A stretch of 51,727 nucleotides of DNA. Origin: Clostridiales bacterium (GTDB lineage: Bacteria; Bacillota; Clostridia; TANB77; CAG-508). The stretch is taken from contig SFKP01000001.1 of the NCBI GenBank assembly GCA_004553715.1, positions 1 to 51,727 on the forward strand, given 5' to 3'. The notes below the pieces were generated by a model. The model searched no databases and was not told the DNA's origin. It saw nothing but the letters and a program-made list of their open reading frames with translations. The position numbers were made by a program, and so were the translations under genes. Numbering within the stretch: the first letter of the stretch is position 1; each line of letters starts with the position of its first letter. This document shows, piece after piece, positions 8,635 through 16,882 of this stretch.

Positions 8635-9369
8635 TTAATATAACCCTAATGAAAATATCTTCATTAAGATAGTAAATAAAACATTAAATGGTACAAAGAT
8701 TTTAATAATTGTAGCCATTACTATAAAAGGTCCGAATGGTATGTAATTATTGGCTTTATTCTTTTTAGCTATTATCAAGATTATTCCTATAATTGCTCCT
8801 AGCAAAAATGCTAAAACTGAAATTAATATTGTACTATTTAGCCCAAAGAATAATCCTAATGCACCCATAAGCTTTACATCACCAAATCCCATTGCTTCTT
8901 TTCCTGCAATTAATCCACCAAGTAATGCTATTACTAAGAAAATTCCTCCACCTGCAAGCATTCCTAATAGTAAATTTGTAGCCATATTTATATTAGTTAT
9001 TCCTAATATAAATGTAAACACTAGCCCTACTTCAAACATTGTAAGGTTTAATCTATTAGGAATAATTTGTATTTTGTAATCTACTATAAAAGCTATAATT
9101 AGCATTGGTATTAATATTGCAAATCTTATAAAATCTATTAATTTAGTTGTTCCAAAAACATATAATAAGGCAGTATATAAAGTTGCTGTTGTAAATATTA
9201 ATATATAATTAGGAATACACACTCTTAAATATTCTTTAATATTTACTTTTGATAAAATCTTCTTTTCATCTATAAATGATTTACTAATATAGTCAGTCGC
9301 TTGTCCAACAATTCCACCTATTAATATTGTTAGAAAATACCAAAGTATATGAACATCATTAAAATACAT
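8635..9369 (-). CDS. A24 family prepilin peptidase-like protein
   Basis: 244 residues with about seven or eight membrane segments. The two catalytic aspartates of type IV prepilin peptidases are visible: one in IVDYKIQIIPN and the second in the GxGD-type motif GFGDVKL. These enzymes cut the leader of type IV pilin-like proteins. The N-terminal part is short and lacks the CxxC pairs of the methyltransferase domain of PilD. Its ATG follows directly on the stop of the upstream YqeG gene (TAAATG), so translation is coupled. No pilin genes are in this window. Confidence 0.8.
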   Translation of the reverse strand: MYFNDVHILWYFLTILIGGIVGQATDYISKSFIDEKKILSKVNIKEYLRVCIPNYILIFTTATLYTALLYVFGTTKLIDFIRFAILIPMLIIAFIVDYKIQIIPNRLNLTMFEVGLVFTFILGITNINMATNLLLGMLAGGGIFLVIALLGGLIAGKEAMGFGDVKLMGALGLFFGLNSTILISVLAFLLGAIIGIILIIAKKNKANNYIPFGPFIVMATIIKIFVPFNVLFTILMKIFSLGLY

Positions 9370-9876
9370 TTATTTTTTTCCTTCCTTTTCTGCTATCTTC
9401 AATCTTTTTATTATTACTTTTTCAAAAGGTCTTTTTAATTTAGTAAGCCAAATATCTCGTGTATCTCTTGGTACAATAAGAATTGTAAACATTTTACATC
9501 TATTTCCACCTAATACATCTGTATATATTTGGTCCCCTACTACTGCAATTTGTTCATTTGGTAAATTAAGCTTTTCTTTAGAATCATGAAATCCCTTTTT
9601 GTTCGGCTTATGTGCAAAATATATATATTCTAAATTTAAAGCTTTTGCAACTTTTTCTACTTTATATAATTTATTTGTGTTTGATAATATACACATTTTT
9701 ATACCTTGCTTTTTTAAATTTTCACACCATTTTATTGTTGTTTCTTCTAATTTTTTATCATAATCTATTAACGTGTTATCTATATCTAAAATAAGACCTT
9801 TAATATTGTTTTTGTTTAATAAATCAATTGATATGTCTTCTACTTTTCTTAAATATATGTCTGGATATAAAAGCAT
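9370..9876 (-). CDS. YqeG family HAD-IIIA phosphatase
   Basis: 168 residues. HAD motifs: DIDNTL (nucleophile Asp), SNT (motif II), KPNKKG lysine, and GDQIYTDVLGG (motif III/IV). The family includes B. subtilis YqeG; some relatives dephosphorylate phosphatidylglycerol phosphate, which I cannot settle here. The start ATG at 9876 is used because GGAGG lies five bases upstream; the longer frame would swallow this site. It ends where the prepilin peptidase starts. Confidence 0.88.
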   Translation of the reverse strand: MLLYPDIYLRKVEDISIDLLNKNNIKGLILDIDNTLIDYDKKLEETTIKWCENLKKQGIKMCILSNTNKLYKVEKVAKALNLEYIYFAHKPNKKGFHDSKEKLNLPNEQIAVVGDQIYTDVLGGNRCKMFTILIVPRDTRDIWLTKLKRPFEKVIIKRLKIAEKEGKK

Positions 9877-9900
9877 TTTTTCCTCCTTCAATGCACTACT

Positions 9901-11202
9901 TTATGGTTTACCTAATAGTTTGAACATGTTCTTCTTATATGCTTCTACTCCTGGCTGATTAAATGGATTTACCTTTAGCAAACCAGCAGAAACTGCACAC
10001 GCAAGTTCAAAGAAATATATAAGCTCTCCAATTGCTTCTTCATTTAATTTTGTTATACTAATTTTTATATTTGGGACATTTCCAAATATATGAGCTTCAA
10101 TAGTTCCCTCCATCGCTTTTTTATTAACAAAATCCATAGTCTTACCTTCTAAATAATTTAATCCATCTAAATTTTCGGCATCTTTTTTTATCTTTATATC
10201 TGTTTTTGATTCTTCTATTGATATAACTGTTTCAAATAGATTTCTTTTTCCTTCTTGTATATATTGTCCTAATGAATGTAAATCTGTTGTAAATAGTGCA
10301 CCGCAAGGGAATATTCCTTTTTTGTTTTTGCCTTCACTTTCTCCAAATAATTGTTTCCACCATTCTGTAAAATATGCCATTTTAGGCTCATAATTTACTA
10401 ATATTTCATTAGTTTTTCCTTTTTTATATAATATATTTCTTGCTACTGCATATTGATAACATTCATTATATTTTATATTATCATCTAAATATCTTGATTT
10501 AGCTTCTATTGCACCTAGCATTAACTTATCTATATCAATTCCTGCTGTAGCAATTGGTAAAAGTCCTACTGCTGTTAATACAGAATATCTTCCGCCAATA
10601 TTATCTGGTATAACAAAGGTTTCATATTCTTCTTCATCAGCTAATTGTTTTAATGCACCTTTATCTTTATCTGTTGTTACATATATCCTTTTTCTTGCTT
10701 CATCTAATCCATATTTTGATTCCATAAATTCTCTAAAAATTCTAAATGCAATAGCTGGCTCAGTAGTTGTACCAGATTTTGATATAACATTTATAGAAAT
10801 ATCTTTTTCTCCTATACATTCTATTAAATCATTCATATAATTAGGGCTTAAGTTGTTTCCTGCAAATAATATTTGTGGATATTTTCTTTGTTTTGCTGGT
10901 AACATATTATAGAATGTATTTGTTAATGCTTCTATTACTGCTCTTGCTCCTAAATATGAACCTCCAATTCCTATTACAAGAAGGACTTCTGAATTTTTTT
11001 GTATTTTTTTGGCTACTTTTTTTATTCTTTCAAATTCTTTTTTATCATAATTTATTGGTAAATCTAACCATCCTTTAAAATCGAACTCACTATTTGGATT
11101 GCTGTAAAGTTCTTGGTGCACTGCTTTTACCTCTTTTTGGTAATCAAGTAATTCTTTGTTTTGTATACCTGAATAATCTAAATCTACTCTAAGATTTGTC
11201 AT
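9901..11202 (-). CDS. pgi: Glucose-6-phosphate isomerase
   Basis: About 433 residues, the short form of Firmicutes. Interconverts glucose-6-phosphate and fructose-6-phosphate in glycolysis. Phosphate-binding segments are visible: GIGGSYLGARA and SKSGTTTEPA, plus the catalytic Glu region GGRYSVLTAVG and a QPGVEAYK C-terminal signature. ATG at 11202 is preferred to a GTG at 11211 because AAAGGTG then has correct spacing. Confidence 0.95.
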   Translation of the reverse strand: MTNLRVDLDYSGIQNKELLDYQKEVKAVHQELYSNPNSEFDFKGWLDLPINYDKKEFERIKKVAKKIQKNSEVLLVIGIGGSYLGARAVIEALTNTFYNMLPAKQRKYPQILFAGNNLSPNYMNDLIECIGEKDISINVISKSGTTTEPAIAFRIFREFMESKYGLDEARKRIYVTTDKDKGALKQLADEEEYETFVIPDNIGGRYSVLTAVGLLPIATAGIDIDKLMLGAIEAKSRYLDDNIKYNECYQYAVARNILYKKGKTNEILVNYEPKMAYFTEWWKQLFGESEGKNKKGIFPCGALFTTDLHSLGQYIQEGKRNLFETVISIEESKTDIKIKKDAENLDGLNYLEGKTMDFVNKKAMEGTIEAHIFGNVPNIKISITKLNEEAIGELIYFFELACAVSAGLLKVNPFNQPGVEAYKKNMFKLLGKP

Positions 11203-11360
11203 ATATGTCACACCTTTCTATATCATTTTTATCTTTTGTTTCAATCATATTTTATATAATGCAACTTTATTTGTCAAGAAAATTTTTAGTTGTTTGTTAA
11301 TGGTATTATTTTTATTTGCTACATTCACTAAAAAGCTCCTATATCGATAAATTCCATTAT

Positions 11361-11672
11361 CTAATAACCTTCTTTAACATTATATAAATTTTTATAACCT
11401 TGTTTCTTTAATATCTCTAAAGCCCTTCTACTTCTTATTCCTGCACTGCAATATGCCACTATAACGCTTCCTTTATTTTTTATAAATTTAGCAGCTTTTC
11501 GTTCTATTTCATAAACTGGTATATTAATAGCACCTGCTACATGTCCTTCTTTGTATTCTTGAGGACTTCTTACATCTAATATAACAACATTTTCAATTTC
11601 TTTAATAATCTTTTTCATTTCTTCTTTAGTAATTTCTTGTATATAACGACTTCTGTTTAATAATTTAAACAT
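11361..11672 (-). CDS. Rhodanese-like domain protein
   Basis: 103 residues, a single rhodanese domain. The motif LDVRSPQEYKEGHVAGAINI is typical, and the active-site loop CSAGIRS keeps the sulfur-carrying cysteine. Probably a persulfide carrier; partner unknown. The ATG at 11672 has AGGGATG eight bases upstream. A longer frame to 11762 would run through the terminator hairpin, so it is rejected. Confidence 0.88.
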   Translation of the reverse strand: MFKLLNRSRYIQEITKEEMKKIIKEIENVVILDVRSPQEYKEGHVAGAINIPVYEIERKAAKFIKNKGSVIVAYCSAGIRSRRALEILKKQGYKNLYNVKEGY

Positions 11673-11690
11673 TTTTTTCATCCCTTTTTT

Positions 11691-11723
11691 AAAAAAATTT
11701 CCTAATATTATAATATTAGGAAA
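11691..11723 (-). terminator. Intrinsic terminator before the rhodanese gene
   Basis: Perfect palindrome CCTAATATTATAATATTAGG at 11701-11720, extended three base pairs on each side, followed on the minus strand by a run of seven T. It would end the message coming from the SecD-like operon. The stem is AT-rich, so efficiency may be modest. Confidence 0.55.
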
Positions 11724-11778
11724 ATTTTTTTTGGTGAATAGGGAAATCGTTTTTTTATTCATAAAAGGCTACCGCTCT

Positions 11779-12159
11779 TTAGTTTTTCTTACTTTGCTTT
11801 TTGTCTGGTTTATTTATTTCATACATATACATTGTGTAATATACAATAAAAGCTAATATATATAATATAACAGATATTGAATATCCGTATATAACATTAC
11901 CTGTAAATATTGCAAGTAATAGAAAAACTATTTCAAAGCAAACTGGGATTACTAATGTGTTTATTAAAACTGTGCCTAGCCCTTTTTTATGAAATCTTAC
12001 TATAAAATATATTGTAATTGCAATAATTGCAATTAGCATTTTTAAAAATATATCTATTATTACATCTTTACCACCAATTTGCATTTCTTGTGGTAAAAAT
12101 GCTAAAAAGAAATATAATATTATCATTATTGATGGTATGATTATTCTACTTTTTTTCAT
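11779..12159 (-). CDS. Small four-helix membrane protein, unknown function
   Basis: 126 residues with four predicted membrane segments (about 5-22, 33-55, 65-85, 88-112) and a lysine-rich C-terminal tail. I recognise no family. It overlaps the end of the SecD-like gene by 14 bases and has GGAG before its ATG, so it is co-translated with it and may assist it (inference). Confidence 0.6.
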   Translation of the reverse strand: MKKSRIIIPSIMIILYFFLAFLPQEMQIGGKDVIIDIFLKMLIAIIAITIYFIVRFHKKGLGTVLINTLVIPVCFEIVFLLLAIFTGNVIYGYSISVILYILAFIVYYTMYMYEINKPDKKQSKKN

Positions 12160-13537
12160 TTTTTATCTCCTTTAAAAAATCTATTAATGATTTTGTAAAA
12201 ATCAAATTATATATATATATAATCATTGCGCCCCAAATTAATGCCATTCCAAAGCTACTAATCGCTGTCATTTTAGAGAATGCTATAATAACAGTAATTA
12301 TATATGTTGGTGTCCAATTCAAGAAATGTTTTATTAACATTTCATTAAAATTGCCTTTTGATTTTAATATTTGAATTAAAAACATATAGTCTATAATTAC
12401 AGCTAGTGCAATACCTATTATAGCAGTATTTGTCATAACAACATTTGTAAGTCTTAGCATTATTATTGTTGCTGCTAAAAATCCTACAAGAAGATTCCCT
12501 GTAATTAATCCTCTTTCTTTAAATCTTATAATTAAAACTATATACAAAGCTAATGTAAGTATCAATACTGCTATTTCATAATATTTAAATTTAATGTCTA
12601 GTTTGCTAGAATACGCTTCTATTTCTTCATCTTTAATTGTATATTCTATAGGGAATGTTCCACTTCTTAAAATTTTAACAATATTGGTAGCATTTTCTGA
12701 TTGCTCTGTATATTCATCATTGTCTGTTGCACTACCTACACATAATGCTACAGCATCATTATAAATAATGTTTGTTATAACTGTGCTTCCCATATTTGTA
12801 CCATTTAAATATATTGCAACTTTCTTTTCAGTAGTTGTTTCTTCTTTTTCTCCATCTTCATTTTCTACTTCTTCTGTTGTTGCTATATAAACTTTGCTAA
12901 GTTCGTCTAATTTTGCTGTTCCATCTTTGTCAAAAGCTATCTGTAAATATATATATGATACATTTTGACCGTTTTCATCTAAGTTTGAACCATATAACAA
13001 CCCAACATCTTTTATATGTGATTCATCTAATAATACTTCACCTGTTTCTGCATCTGTTATTTCTAATTTACCACTCTGATTTAAGTAATATGCCCACATA
13101 TCTGTATTATCAGTTTCCTGAAGTCTTATTTTTATTTGACCTGTTGCTTTATCAAGTTCAACGGTATATTCTCCAATTCCTAGTCCATTTAGTCTGTTTA
13201 GTACAATATTTTTAACTTTTTCATAATTTTCTTCTGTCAAAATGCTATCATCATTTACTTTTACTTCTACTCTTTTGTATCCATTTTCTTCAGTATAGTC
13301 AATGCCTTCTTTCTCTTCTTCTACAAGATTTCCTTCTGCATCATATATTAATGTTTCTTTAATTTCGTCAGACACTGTCATTGTTATTAATCTTTGGTCT
13401 GTATAATTCATTCCTTGTTTATATTCTGGAATTAGATTTCTAACTCTATATTCTTCTTTTTTATAAAATCCTAAAAATGCCATAGCTGTTAAAATAAGTA
13501 ATAGTAATTCAATTGTTATTAATTTTAGCTTTTTCAA
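12146..13537 (-). CDS. SecD-like membrane protein
   Basis: 463 residues. An N-terminal membrane anchor is followed by a large extracytoplasmic region with the SecD P1-type pattern (NRLNGLGIGEYTVEL, then IRLQ), and about five membrane segments in the last third. This is the layout of SecD, which uses the proton gradient to aid Sec-dependent export. The usual A-V-D-A-N signature is diverged (AVIIDYMFLIQ), and SecF is not adjacent, so it may be a diverged paralogue. The start is TTG with AAGGAGG six bases upstream. Confidence 0.7.
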   Translation of the reverse strand: MKKLKLITIELLLLILTAMAFLGFYKKEEYRVRNLIPEYKQGMNYTDQRLITMTVSDEIKETLIYDAEGNLVEEEKEGIDYTEENGYKRVEVKVNDDSILTEENYEKVKNIVLNRLNGLGIGEYTVELDKATGQIKIRLQETDNTDMWAYYLNQSGKLEITDAETGEVLLDESHIKDVGLLYGSNLDENGQNVSYIYLQIAFDKDGTAKLDELSKVYIATTEEVENEDGEKEETTTEKKVAIYLNGTNMGSTVITNIIYNDAVALCVGSATDNDEYTEQSENATNIVKILRSGTFPIEYTIKDEEIEAYSSKLDIKFKYYEIAVLILTLALYIVLIIRFKERGLITGNLLVGFLAATIIMLRLTNVVMTNTAIIGIALAVIIDYMFLIQILKSKGNFNEMLIKHFLNWTPTYIITVIIAFSKMTAISSFGMALIWGAMIIYIYNLIFTKSLIDFLKEIKNEKK

Positions 13538-13549
13538 ATGTTTTCCTCC

Positions 13550-14209
13550 TTATAATAATTTTGTTTCATTAATTATTAGTTCAAACCATATATTTAAGTA
13601 TTTTGCTGCATATTTGCTCATCATAGTTCTCTGCATAAATATCTCAAAATAGTCTAAAACAGGGCAAATTGTTGTGTCTATTGTTAATTCTAATACTACT
13701 TTTCTCGTTTCTTTTATAATGCTTAAATTTGCATTCGTTACTGCATAATTTACTCTATCATGAATATCAAAAGTTGCCATATTTTTGTTTACAACTCTGT
13801 TTCTATGCACATCTGATTTATCCGCAAGGATTAAAGCAGCTGAAATATCACTTATCGCAGTACCTGTTGCTTCATCATGATTTCCAATTGCAGACATTAT
13901 TTCAGTTCTATCTTTTATTGGCATTCCCATTTCTTTTAAAATGTTATATGCCATAATAGCACCTGAATGAGCGTGATCTACTCTGTTTACTCCATTACCT
14001 ATATCATGTAAATAACCTGCAATTTTTGCAAGCTCTACTCTATCTTTTCCATATCCTAATTCTTCTAATATTTTACCTGCTCTTTGAGAAACTATTGAAA
14101 CATGTCTTACAGAGTGCTCTGTGTATCCTAATGCATCTAATTGATTTTGTGCTCCAACAACAAGTTCTTGCACTTCTGGGTTGTTTCTTATATCATCTAA
14201 AGTAATCAT
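13550..14209 (-). CDS. HD-domain phosphohydrolase
   Basis: 219 residues. The metal-binding pattern is clear: H36 (SVRH), HD in YLHDIGNG, a further His in DHAHSG and in GNHDE, and a late Asp (LADKSD). Such proteins hydrolyse nucleotides or cyclic nucleotides; the substrate is not known. GGAGG precedes ATG. It sits just upstream of the SecD-like gene on the same strand with 12 bases between, so both are likely in one message. Confidence 0.85.
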   Translation of the reverse strand: MITLDDIRNNPEVQELVVGAQNQLDALGYTEHSVRHVSIVSQRAGKILEELGYGKDRVELAKIAGYLHDIGNGVNRVDHAHSGAIMAYNILKEMGMPIKDRTEIMSAIGNHDEATGTAISDISAALILADKSDVHRNRVVNKNMATFDIHDRVNYAVTNANLSIIKETRKVVLELTIDTTICPVLDYFEIFMQRTMMSKYAAKYLNIWFELIINETKLL

Positions 14210-14304
14210 TTTAGTACCTCCTTTGTTATCATTTTTTTAATTTCATTGCCATTCTATACCATATTATTTTAATTGTCAATTGTTTTAATGATTATTCAAT
14301 ATTG

Positions 14305-14336
14305 GCTGTCAAAAATCTTAAGTCCCCATTAACAGT
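14305..14336 (-). repeat. GGGGACTTAAG repeat fragment (inverse copy)
   Basis: In minus-strand reading it shares GGGGACTTAAG plus a T-rich run and GAC with the fragment at 5531-5577. It lies between the HD gene start and the lepA stop. Confidence 0.35.
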
Positions 14337-14348
14337 AAATAATTACAA

Positions 14349-16161
14349 TTATTCCTCATTATCTAGTTTAAGTACTGCTAAGAATGCCTCTTGTGGAACC
14401 TCGACATTCCCTATTTGCCTCATTTTCTTTTTGCCTTTTTTCTGTTTCTCCAATAGTTTTTTCTTTCTTGTAACATCTCCGCCATAACATTTTGCAAGTA
14501 CATCTTTTCTCATTGCTGAAATAGTTTCTCTTGCAATGATTTTTCCTGCAACTACTGCTTGTATTGGTATTTCAAATAATTGTCTTGGAATTACAGTTTT
14601 TAACTTTTCTGCCATTTTGCGTCCTCTTGTATATGCTGTATCTTTATGCACTATAAATGATAACGCATCTACCGGCTCATTATGTATATATAAATCTAAT
14701 TTTACTAAATCTGATTTTCTATATTCTAAGATTTCATATTCAAAAGAAGCATATCCTTTTGTTTTTGATTTAAGAGTATCAAAGAAATCATATATTATTT
14801 CATTTAATGGTAATTCGTAAATTAAGTTAACTCTGTTTGCATCTAAATATTTCATGTCTTTGTAGATTCCTCGTCTATTTTGACATATCTCCATTACATT
14901 TCCTACAAATTCTTTTGGCAAAATTATTTCAGCCTTAACTATTGGCTCTTCGATATAGCTTATTTCTTGCTGTGGTGGTAAATCTACAGGATTGTATAGT
15001 TCTATTACTTCTCCATTTTGTTTGTGCACCTTATATATTACAGATGGTGCAGTTGTAATTAAATTTAAGTCAAATTCTCGTTCCAATCTTTCTTCTATTA
15101 TTTCTAAATGTAGCAAACCTAAAAAGCCACATCTAAAACCAAATCCTAATGCAGTTGAGTTTTCTGGCTCATAATTTAGTGCTGCATCATTTAGTTTTAA
15201 TTTTTCTAAAGCTACTTTTAAATTTTCATAATCGCTACCGGTCTAATGGATAAAGTCCACAATATACCATAGGATTCGCTTTTTTATATCCTGGTAAAGC
15301 ATTTATTGCAGGTTCGGCTACTTTTGTAATAGTATCTCCTACATGTAAATCAGAAATATTTTTTATGCTTGCTGAGATGTATCCTACTTCTCCTGCGACT
15401 AGCATTTCTGCAGGAGAATATCTTCCCGGCTCTAAATACCCTAATTCAGTGACAACAGATTTTTTATTTGCACCCATAAAAAGTATTTCATCTCCAACTT
15501 TTATACTACCTTCCACCACTCTTACATAACTTACAGCACCTTTATAGTTGTCGTAAATTGAGTCAAATATTAAGCTTTTTAATGGTTTATTTATATCACC
15601 TTTAGGAGGATTAAAATCTGTTACGATTCTTTCTAAAACCTCTTCTATATTTAAACCTGATTTGGCAGAAATACATGGAGCATTTTCTGCAGGTATTCCA
15701 ATTATTTCTTCAATTTCTTTTTTTACTTCTTCTGGTCTTGCATTTGGTAAATCCACTTTGTTTATTACAGGTAAAATCTCTAGTCCATTATCTATTGCAA
15801 GATATACATTTGCAAGCGTTTGTGCCTCTACTCCTTGGCTGCTATCTACTACAAGTATTGCCCCTTCACATGCTGCTAAGCTTCTTGAAACCTCATAATT
15901 AAAATCCACATGTCCAGGTGTATCTATTAAATTTAAGATATATTTATTTCCATCTTTTGCTTTATATTCCATTCTTACTGCTTGTGCTTTTATTGTAATT
16001 CCTCTTTCTTTTTCTAGATCCATATTATCTAGCACTTGTGATTCCATTTCTCTTTGTGAAAGCAAACCAGTTTTTTCAATTAATCTATCTGCTAAAGTAG
16101 ACTTTCCATGATCTATATGTGCAATTATACAGAAATTTCTTATATACTTTTGTTCTTCCAT
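14349..16161 (-). CDS. lepA: Elongation factor 4 (LepA), read through a CGG +1 frameshift
   Basis: Ribosome-bound GTPase that remodels stalled ribosomes. The first 307 codons carry G1 (AHIDHGKST, residues 14-22), DTPGH and NKVD. They end at CGG TAG (15240-15235). Skipping the C gives GGT AGC GAT and continues through the rest of domain III/IV and the LepA-specific C-terminal domain (YGGDVTRKKKLLEKQK) to 14349. The total is 603 residues, the normal length for the family. Translation start ATG at 16161 has GGAAAGGAAG upstream. The zero frame would stop at the very next codon, so the second half is reached only by recoding. Confidence 0.88.
15238..15240 (-). other. CGG +1 recoding site in lepA
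   Basis: Context GAC-CGG-TAG. Reading GGT after skipping C restores the conserved LepA segment (Y-P-L-D-G-S-D-Y). The following zero-frame codon is TAG. Preceding codon GAC ends in a pyrimidine. Confidence 0.9.
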
Positions 16162-16181
16162 TTTTAAGTTTCTTCCTTTCC

Positions 16182-16875
16182 CTAAATCATTATTGTTGCA
16201 ATAATTATATAAATAAATATTTTTATGATTATTCCGGCTCAGCAAATTGTCAATTGTAAATGGAATCCCCATTTTATTTATTTTGTCATACTCTGAAAGT
16301 AGTTTTTTCTTTTCATTATCTGCTAAAATATTTTTTGTATCTATGTATTTTTCGGCTAAAAATCTTGATTTTGTCATAGCATCAATTTCCAAAAAGCTTC
16401 TTACACTAAAATATATTAAGCTAAGTAGCATTAAGACAAATAATTGTAAAAGGCTATTAGTGAACACCTTACAAATTGTAAGAATAATTGCAATAATGTA
16501 ATATAGTATATATATATTCGAAAATACAAAATTAAATCCAAGCAATAACTTATCTTGGCATGAATGTACACATTCATGTGCAATTGTTTGAAGTCTTGCA
16601 TAATTGTTTTTCATATCTGCAATTATAATCTTATTTGTAGCCCATATATATAAGCTTGTTTTTGTATCTTTGGCCTCTTCTATTTTTACAGTATCATTTT
16701 TTAAAATGTCTAACATATCTTTTGCTATATCATAGTTTTTATCAAATTTGTTAGTTAGCATTTCAAGCTCTTTATTTTCTTGAATTGCTTTAGCTTTTTT
16801 TATGTTTATCTTAAATATAATTTTAAATATGATAAAGCTTAAGCTTAGTAATACAATACATATAATATTTTCCAT
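16182..16875 (-). CDS. Membrane zinc metallopeptidase (YugP-like), read through a CGG +1 frameshift
   Basis: About 230 residues when the shift is used. An N-terminal membrane anchor, HECVH zinc motif at residues 100-104, two central membrane segments (about 115-158) and a likely third ligand E164 (FLEIDA) resemble the YugP family. At residue 213 the frame meets CGG (16236-16234). Zero-frame reading continues with a hydrophilic stretch and, having no stop, runs in frame into LepA. Skipping C gives GGA ATA and a 17-residue hydrophobic tail ending in TAG at 16184-16182, 20 bases before the lepA ATG and just before its ribosome binding site. The shifted ending is the likely natural C-terminal membrane helix. 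Confidence 0.7.
16234..16236 (-). other. CGG +1 recoding site in the zinc metallopeptidase gene
   Basis: Context AGC-CGG-AAT. Skipping C gives GGA, then a hydrophobic tail and a stop 20 bases before lepA. Without the shift the gene has no stop of its own and fuses to lepA. Preceding codon AGC ends in a pyrimidine. Confidence 0.75.
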
Positions 16876-16882
16876 ATCTTAC

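Noticed and set aside
11673..11762. A 30-residue N-terminal extension of the rhodanese protein
   Set aside because: It would be translated across a terminator hairpin and lacks a ribosome binding site; the ATG at 11672 has one.
15235..16875. Natural fusion of a zinc peptidase to the N-terminus of LepA
   Set aside because: lepA has its own ribosome binding site and ATG, and the +1 shift at CGG gives the peptidase its own stop just upstream.
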